A DNA stretch of 64,000 nucleotides from Heterorhizobium halophytocola (GTDB lineage Bacteria > Pseudomonadota > Alphaproteobacteria > Rhizobiales > Rhizobiaceae): the NCBI RefSeq assembly GCF_017873095.1, contig NZ_JAGGJU010000001.1:1-64000 (forward strand). The letters are read 5' to 3'. The notes under the pieces are model-generated. The model saw only the letters and a list, made by a program, of their open reading frames with translations. It was not told the origin of the DNA and did no database searches. A program made the position numbers and the translations under genes. This document shows, piece by piece, positions 59,128 through 64,000 of the stretch; position 1 is the first letter of the stretch; each line of letters starts with the position of its first letter.

Positions 59128-59984
59128 CCCTGCAGGATACCAAACCGGCGGCCACCCGCCGCCTGGCATTGTCGAGATTGCCGAAGCAGCCGCTCAGCCT
59201 CGTCTTCGGCGGACTTCTGCTGCTCGCAAGCGTGGTGCTCGCGGTCGTGCCGCAGCTGTTTGCGCCCTACGACCCGAACGCCTTCGACTACAATGCGCTG
59301 CTGGCACCGCCCTCTGCGGCCCATCTGTTCGGCACCGACAGCTTCGGCCGCGACGTGCTGTCGCGGGTGATCCACGCCTATACGATCGACATGCAGATCG
59401 CCATTTTCGCCACCATATTCCCCTTCGTCTTCGGCACGCTGGTCGGCGCCTTTGTCGGCTATTACGGTGGCCTGACCGAAGCGATCTTCGGGCGTGTCGT
59501 CGATGCCGTCATCACCTTCCCCTTCCTCGTTCTGGTGATCGCCATCGTCTCGGTGCTCGGCCCTGGCCTCGGCAACATGTATGTCGCCGTCAGCATCGTC
59601 GGCTGGGTGTTCTATGCAAGGCTGGTCGCCGCAGAGGTGAAGGTGCAGAAGCGGCTCGACTATGCCGATGCCGGCCGGGTCATGGGCTATACCGCGATGC
59701 GGATCATTTTCCGCCACCTGCTGCCCAACGCCATCACCCCGGCGATCGTCTACTGGATGACCGACATGGCGCTGGCGATCCTGCTCGGCTCTTCGCTCGG
59801 CTATCTCGGCCTCGGCGCCCAGCCACCGATCTCCGAATGGGGCGTGCAGATCGCCGACGGCAAGAATTTCATGAACACCGCCTGGTGGATCTCGGTCTTT
59901 CCAGGCGTCGCCATCGTGCTGACCGGGCTCGGCTTCAGCCTGGCCGGCGACGGGGTGGCCGAACTGCTGAGGGTGAAGCGATGA
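59124..59984 (+). CDS. Peptide ABC transporter permease (DppC-like)
   Basis: A 286-residue partner permease with six helices. HLFGTDSFGRDVLSRVIHAYTIDMQIAIFATIFPF is the DppC hallmark, and the loop AAEVKVQKRLDYADAGRVMGYTAMRIIFRHLLPN contacts the ATPases. GSSLGYLGLGAQPPISEWGVQIADGKNFMNTAWW near the end is diagnostic. It is linked by ATGA overlaps to both neighbours. Confidence 0.94.
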   Translation: MTLQDTKPAATRRLALSRLPKQPLSLVFGGLLLLASVVLAVVPQLFAPYDPNAFDYNALLAPPSAAHLFGTDSFGRDVLSRVIHAYTIDMQIAIFATIFPFVFGTLVGAFVGYYGGLTEAIFGRVVDAVITFPFLVLVIAIVSVLGPGLGNMYVAVSIVGWVFYARLVAAEVKVQKRLDYADAGRVMGYTAMRIIFRHLLPNAITPAIVYWMTDMALAILLGSSLGYLGLGAQPPISEWGVQIADGKNFMNTAWWISVFPGVAIVLTGLGFSLAGDGVAELLRVKR

Positions 59985-60982
59985 CGACGGCAGCGGAACA
60001 GAGCGGGCTTCTGGTGCGCGGGCTGACCACCACCTTCGACACCGCGCGCGGCACGGCGATCGCTGCTGCCGATATCGATCTGGACGTCGCCCCCGGCGAG
60101 GTGGTCGGCCTGGTCGGCGAAAGCGGCTCCGGCAAGAGCGTGACGCTGCGCTCGATCATGCGGCTGGTGCGCGAGCCGGGCAAGGTGCGAGGCCGGGTCG
60201 AATGGAATGGCCGCGACCTGATCGGCATGCCGGCGGAAGACCTGCGCCGGCTGCGCGGGAGCGAGATCGCGATGATCTTCCAGGAGCCGATGACGGCGCT
60301 CAATCCGGTGCTGCCGGTCGGCCTGCAGATCGACGAAAACCTGAAGGCCCATACCGATCTCGGCCGCAAGGCGCGCCAGGCCCGCGCCATCGAGCTGATG
60401 ACCATCGTCGGCATCCCCTCGCCAGAGACCCGGCTGAAGGAATATCCGCACCAGTTTTCCGGCGGCATGCGGCAGCGGGCAATGATCGCGATCGCGCTTG
60501 CCTGCTCGCCGAAACTGCTGCTTGCGGACGAGCCGACGACCGCGCTCGACGTGACCATCCAGGACCAGATCCTGAAACTGCTGCTCGACCTGCGCGACCG
60601 GCTGCAGATGAGCGTCGTGCTGGTCACCCACGATCTCGGCGTGGTGGCCCAGACCTGCGACCGGATGGCGGTGATGTATGCGGGCCGCATCGTCGAGACC
60701 GGCACGGTGCCCGAAGTCTTCGCCACCCCGCACCATCCCTATACCCGCGGCCTTCTGGGCTCGGTGCCGAATGCCGACGCGCCGCGCACCCTGCTGCGCT
60801 CGATCGACGGCACGCCGCCGAACCTCACCGATCTTCCGGCGGGCTGCGCCTTCCATCCGCGCTGCGCCTTTGCGACCGATCTCTGTCGGCGCGAGCGGCC
60901 GCCCCTCGAAACCTTCGGTCCGGGCCGCGCCGCTGCCTGCTTCCATCATCAGCAGGTCGCCAGGGCGGAGGCGCTGGTATGA
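59981..60982 (+). CDS. Peptide ABC transporter ATPase (DppD-like)
   Basis: A 333-residue ATPase that powers import together with the DppF-like subunit. Walker A GESGSGKS (46-53), Q loop IFQEPMTALNP, signature FSGGMRQRAMIA, Walker B LLLADEPTTALD and the switch His in VLVTHDLG. The C-terminal oligopeptide-ABC domain has two Cys-containing segments (PAGCAFHPRCAFATDLCRRERP) that may bind an Fe-S or structural site. The start overlaps the permease stop by four bases. Confidence 0.94.
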   Translation: MTTAAEQSGLLVRGLTTTFDTARGTAIAAADIDLDVAPGEVVGLVGESGSGKSVTLRSIMRLVREPGKVRGRVEWNGRDLIGMPAEDLRRLRGSEIAMIFQEPMTALNPVLPVGLQIDENLKAHTDLGRKARQARAIELMTIVGIPSPETRLKEYPHQFSGGMRQRAMIAIALACSPKLLLADEPTTALDVTIQDQILKLLLDLRDRLQMSVVLVTHDLGVVAQTCDRMAVMYAGRIVETGTVPEVFATPHHPYTRGLLGSVPNADAPRTLLRSIDGTPPNLTDLPAGCAFHPRCAFATDLCRRERPPLETFGPGRAAACFHHQQVARAEALV

Positions 60983-62007
60983 ACACGAATGTGCCGCTGC
61001 TCTCCATCGATGGTCTTTCCAAGGAATTTTCCGGCCCCTTCTCCCTCAGCCGCCGGCTGAAGGGATTGCCACCCATCTCGGTGAAGGCCCTCAACCACGT
61101 GACGCTCGACGTGAAGCGCGGCGAGACGCTCGGCATTGTCGGCGAAAGCGGTTGCGGCAAGTCGACGCTCGCGCGCTGCATGGTCAGGCTCTACGAGCCC
61201 GACGGCGGCGCCGTCCGCTTCGAGGGCAAGGACATCTCGACCTTGAAAGGCCCTGAGCGGCGCGCCTTCAACCGCCGCGTCCAGATGATCTTCCAGGATC
61301 CCTACGGCTCGCTCAATCCGCGCATGACGGTGGCGCAGATCCTCGGCGAGGCCCTGTCGGTGCACAGGATGCGGCCCAAGACGGAAATCCCGGCGCGCAT
61401 CGCCGAACTGATCGAACTGGTCCGCCTGCCGGAAGATGCTGCCCATCGGCGGCCGCACGAATTCTCCGGCGGCCAGCGCCAGCGGATCGGCATCGCCCGG
61501 GCGCTCGCCGTCGAGCCGGAAGTGATCGTCGCCGACGAACTGGTCTCGGCGCTCGACGTCTCGGTGCAGGCGCAGGTGGTCAATCTTCTTCTGCAGCTGC
61601 AGGAGAAGCTGAAGCTCACCGTCGTCTTCGTCGCCCACGACCTGCGTCTCGTGCGCCATATCTCGCACCGGGTGGCCGTCATGTATCTCGGCCAGGTGAT
61701 GGAGATCGCGACCGCCGAGGCGCTGTTTACCGCCCCGCGCCATCCCTATTCCAAGGCCCTGCTCGACGCGGCACCGGATCTCGATCCGGAGAACCGCAGC
61801 CGCGCCGTCGCCGCCACCGGCGAGATCCCGAGCCCGATGAACGTGCCGCCCGGCTGCCCCTTTGCCAGCCGCTGCCCCTATGTCTTCGACCGGTGCCGGA
61901 CAGAACGCCCCTTGCTCACACCACGCGGCACCGGCCAGTATGCCGCCTGCCACCTGACCGATTTCGGCGCCGCCGAGCCACCCGTCCCAGCTTCCACCGA
62001 GACCTGA
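60979..62007 (+). CDS. Peptide ABC transporter ATPase (DppF-like)
   Basis: A 342-residue ATPase with Walker A GESGCGKST (55-63), Q loop IFQDPYGSLNPRMTV, signature FSGGQRQRIGIARAL and switch region VFVAHDLRLVRHI. Walker B reads VIVADELVSALDV: the usual proline after the catalytic Glu is Leu here, a mild deviation. The C-terminal PPGCPFASRCPYVFDRCRTERP is the standard oligopeptide-ABC motif. The last codon overlaps the peptidase start. Confidence 0.93.
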   Translation: MNTNVPLLSIDGLSKEFSGPFSLSRRLKGLPPISVKALNHVTLDVKRGETLGIVGESGCGKSTLARCMVRLYEPDGGAVRFEGKDISTLKGPERRAFNRRVQMIFQDPYGSLNPRMTVAQILGEALSVHRMRPKTEIPARIAELIELVRLPEDAAHRRPHEFSGGQRQRIGIARALAVEPEVIVADELVSALDVSVQAQVVNLLLQLQEKLKLTVVFVAHDLRLVRHISHRVAVMYLGQVMEIATAEALFTAPRHPYSKALLDAAPDLDPENRSRAVAATGEIPSPMNVPPGCPFASRCPYVFDRCRTERPLLTPRGTGQYAACHLTDFGAAEPPVPASTET

Positions 62008-63527
62008 TGCCCATGACCTACGAGACCTTCACCCGCGAGATCGCCCGCCTCAACGACGTCCTTTGCAGCATCAACCTGCTGACCTGGGATTCGCGCACGA
62101 TGATGCCGGCCGGCGGTGTCGAGAGCCGCGGCAAGCAGATCGCGACGCTGACCGGGATTGCCCGCGATCTGGCGACCGGCGACGCCCTGCAGAAGGCCAT
62201 CGAGGGCGCAAGGTCGGAGCTTACAGGCGTGCCCGCAGACGATCTTCGGCTTCGGGCGATCGAGACCGCGGCCACCCAGACGGCAACACTTGCACGCATA
62301 CCGGCAAGTCTCGTCTCCGAGGCAGCGGAATTGAAGACGCTGGCACAGTCTGCCTGGGCAAGGGCAAGAGCCGCCGATGATTTTGCCGGCTTCGCGCCGA
62401 TGCTGGAACGCACCATGGAGATGCAGCGCCAGATCGCCGGTGCCATCGGCTATGACGAGCACCCCTATGACGCGCTGGTCTCCACCTATGAACCCGGCAT
62501 GCGCTGGAAGCGGCTGCGCGGCCTCTACGGCGAATTGCAGACCGCGCTGCTGCCGCTGCTCGATCGCGCCAGAGAGGTCCGGATACGCTCCGACATTCTC
62601 GAACGCAGCTATCCGGTCGAAAGCCAGCGCGCCTTTTCCGTGCGGATGGCGCAGCGCATGGGCTACGACTTCGACCGCGGCCGCCTCGACAATACGGTAC
62701 ATCCCTTCGAGATCTCGTTTACCCGCGAGGACGTGCGCATCACCGGGCGGTTTCGCGACACCTGGCTGCCGGGCGGCCTGTTCGCCGTCTGGCACGAGGC
62801 GGGCCATGGGCTTTACGAGCAGGGTGTCTCGCCCGACCTGACGCGCAGCGCCTTCACCGCCGATTTCGTCAATCTCTACGCCGTGGGCGGTGCCAGCTTC
62901 GGCACCCATGAATCCCAGTCGCGGCTGCTGGAAAACCGGGTCGGGCGCTCCAGGCGGTTCTGGGAACTGCATTTCGAAGAGCTGCGGCAGGCCTTCCCCG
63001 ACCAGCTTTCCGACGTCAGCGCGGATGAGTTCTGGCGTGCCGTCAACGCCCCCCGCCCCGGCCATATCCGCGTCGAGGCGGACGAACTCACCTATGACTT
63101 CCACATCATGCTGCGCTCGGAAATCGAGGCCGGGCTGATGGCAGGCGAGGTTTCGGTCGGCGAATTGCCGGAGATCTGGGCGGCCAAGATGCGCTCCTAT
63201 CTCGGGCTTACGGTTCCGAGCGACACGCTCGGCGTGCTGCAGGACGTCCACTGGTCGTCGGGCATGATCGGCTCCTTCCCGACCTATACGATCGGCAACA
63301 TCATGTCGTCGCAGTTCTTCGCCGCGGCCCGCAAGGACCAGGCGGTCGAGACGGGCCTCGAAATTGGCGACTACCAGCCGCTCAAGACCTGGCTGAACGA
63401 CCAGGTCCATCGGCATGGCCGGTCGCGCAGCCCCAGCGAATTGCTGCTTGCCGCCACCGGATCGGAGCTTTCGACGGAGGCCTATATCGCCGACCTGACC
63501 CACAAGGTCGATGAGCTTACCCTCTGA
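62007..63527 (+). CDS. M32-family carboxypeptidase (carboxypeptidase Taq)
   Basis: A 506-residue zinc metallocarboxypeptidase that removes C-terminal residues from peptides in the cytosol. The zinc site HEAGH is at residues 263-267 (WHEAGHGLYEQG), with downstream NLYAVGGASFGTHESQSRLLENRVGRS supplying the third ligand Glu. The TYTIGNIMSSQFFAAARKDQ and GYDEHPYDALVSTYEPGM segments are typical of M32 enzymes. Its start codon overlaps the ABC ATPase stop by one base, so imported peptide is handed straight to a carboxypeptidase. ATG 62013 is an alternative start. Confidence 0.95.
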   Translation: MPMTYETFTREIARLNDVLCSINLLTWDSRTMMPAGGVESRGKQIATLTGIARDLATGDALQKAIEGARSELTGVPADDLRLRAIETAATQTATLARIPASLVSEAAELKTLAQSAWARARAADDFAGFAPMLERTMEMQRQIAGAIGYDEHPYDALVSTYEPGMRWKRLRGLYGELQTALLPLLDRAREVRIRSDILERSYPVESQRAFSVRMAQRMGYDFDRGRLDNTVHPFEISFTREDVRITGRFRDTWLPGGLFAVWHEAGHGLYEQGVSPDLTRSAFTADFVNLYAVGGASFGTHESQSRLLENRVGRSRRFWELHFEELRQAFPDQLSDVSADEFWRAVNAPRPGHIRVEADELTYDFHIMLRSEIEAGLMAGEVSVGELPEIWAAKMRSYLGLTVPSDTLGVLQDVHWSSGMIGSFPTYTIGNIMSSQFFAAARKDQAVETGLEIGDYQPLKTWLNDQVHRHGRSRSPSELLLAATGSELSTEAYIADLTHKVDELTL

Positions 63528-63687
63528 CTTTGCTAGGGTCTTGCGTCAGCGTGCGGCGGCTGCCGTGCACGCAATGCGCGGAACAAACTTTATTTGGCAT
63601 CCAGGCCGTGCAATCAGCGAACTTAACCATGCTTTAACGCTGCAGGAGAAAGATGAGCCTACATCGTTTTTTTAGATTTGGTTCATC

Positions 63688-63900
63688 ATGTTTGTCCTAT
63701 CCGTTCGCTACAAGGGTCACGAGCGCAGCCTGCTCGCCTCCGATATTGAATTTGAAAGCACCAGCATGACCGCTCAGATCTGCGACCGCGCGCTCAGCTT
63801 TCCGCTGGCCGATGTGCTGAGCGTCACGCAGGTCGATACCGCCGCGCCGAGCGAAGTCGGACAGCGGCCGGTGACAGCGACCTCCAGCTGGCATCACTGA
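63688..63900 (+). CDS. Small conserved-looking protein (70 aa), function unknown
   Basis: MFVLSVRYKGHERSLLASDI leads into a beta/alpha pattern with SMTAQICDRALSFPLADVLSV and a short polar tail. No signal peptide and no membrane segment. There is no ribosome binding site directly before ATG 63688. An AGGAGAAAG lies before ATG 63653, which is out of frame and opens a frame of only about 38 codons; translational coupling between the two is conceivable. No family recognised. The gene lies about 160 bases after the M32 peptidase and is probably transcribed separately. Confidence 0.5.
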   Translation: MFVLSVRYKGHERSLLASDIEFESTSMTAQICDRALSFPLADVLSVTQVDTAAPSEVGQRPVTATSSWHH

Positions 63901-63954
63901 CAGCGTTACCAGCAGCAGCCGGCATTGCCCTGAAGAGATAGTCGACAAGCGCCC

Positions 63955-64000
63955 TCAGACGCGGGCGTCGACCGCCCGTCTGACGATGTCGATCAGCTGA
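63955..64000 (-). CDS. C-terminal end of a gene running in from the right edge (partial)
   Basis: The minus strand reads an open frame ending QLIDIVRRAVDARV and a TGA at 63955-63957. It looks like a helical protein C-terminus, but 15 codons cannot identify it. The frame has no stop up to the window edge. Confidence 0.35.
   Translation of the reverse strand, partial: QLIDIVRRAVDARV

Noticed and set aside
63653-63766. A short frame (about 38 codons) behind AGGAGAAAG near the right end
   Set aside because: It overlaps the start of the 70-aa gene in another frame and has no protein-like features; kept only as a possible leader peptide.

Overview
The window is GC-rich, gene-dense DNA of an alphaproteobacterium, most likely a member of the Rhizobiaceae/Hyphomicrobiales. 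The signs are a eukaryote-type glutamine synthetase II gene (glnII) divergent from a DUF2735 gene, many DUF1127 mini-proteins, a PuuD-type urate oxidase, short palindromic intergenic repeats, and many LysR regulators. All calls come from reading the sequence and from family knowledge; no database search was run.

Layout. 1-557 is an imperfect tandem repeat leading into xdhC. 1.75-6.03 kb holds three divergent pairs, each a GcvA/VtlR-like LysR gene (+) and a DUF1127 gene (-), plus a frameshifted fourth DUF1127 remnant. A TPR-sulfotransferase and a small secreted protein follow. 8.4-12.6 kb is a forward operon: urate oxidase puuD, guanine deaminase, a two-helix K+ channel-like protein and an FMN 2-hydroxy-acid oxidase. 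12.6-15.7 kb is a reverse unit: mntA, a frameshifted hepT, allA, uraH and two paralogous metallophosphoesterases. glnII (sigma-54 promoter, tandem NtrC-like sites) and DUF2735 follow. 18.1-19.06 kb is partly AT-rich non-coding DNA before a 590-residue protein built almost entirely of 8-residue repeats in 133-residue super-repeats. 21.2-24.3 kb returns to purine catabolism (uraD, puuE, a DUF1045 gene). Then come the two halves of MnmC as divergent genes, a six-PAS hybrid histidine kinase, an MttB-family methyltransferase, two small secreted proteins and a DEAD-box helicase.

35-37.5 kb is a flavin monooxygenase/DUF4405 unit divergent from a MarR gene, with two inverted copies of one operator. 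After a DMT exporter comes an ATP-grasp/alpha-E/transglutaminase trio (38.9-42.1 kb). 42.3-51.4 kb holds LysR regulators beside three MDR oxidoreductases, a J-like protein, a MarR gene, tRNA-Arg(CCG) and an isocitrate-lyase-superfamily gene. 51.4-63.5 kb is one catabolic locus. A GntR-headed reverse operon (GntR, creatininase-like, ketopantoate-reductase-like, SDR, M20 peptidase) lies divergent from a Dpp-type ABC importer ending in an M32 carboxypeptidase. Nearly all junctions within its two arms overlap by 1-4 bases.

How it fits together. Purine salvage and breakdown (guanine to xanthine to urate to 5-hydroxyisourate to OHCU to allantoin to allantoate and ureidoglycolate) is spread over about 24 kb and broken up by regulators, a toxin-antitoxin pair, glnII and the repeat protein. 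glnII can assimilate the ammonium released. The last 12 kb looks built to import and cleave a peptide- or amide-like compound that I cannot name. The most unusual items are the tripled LysR-DUF1127 cassette, the octapeptide-repeat protein, the MntA-HepT pair placed directly ahead of allA, the covarying dispersed hairpin element and the peptide/amide locus.
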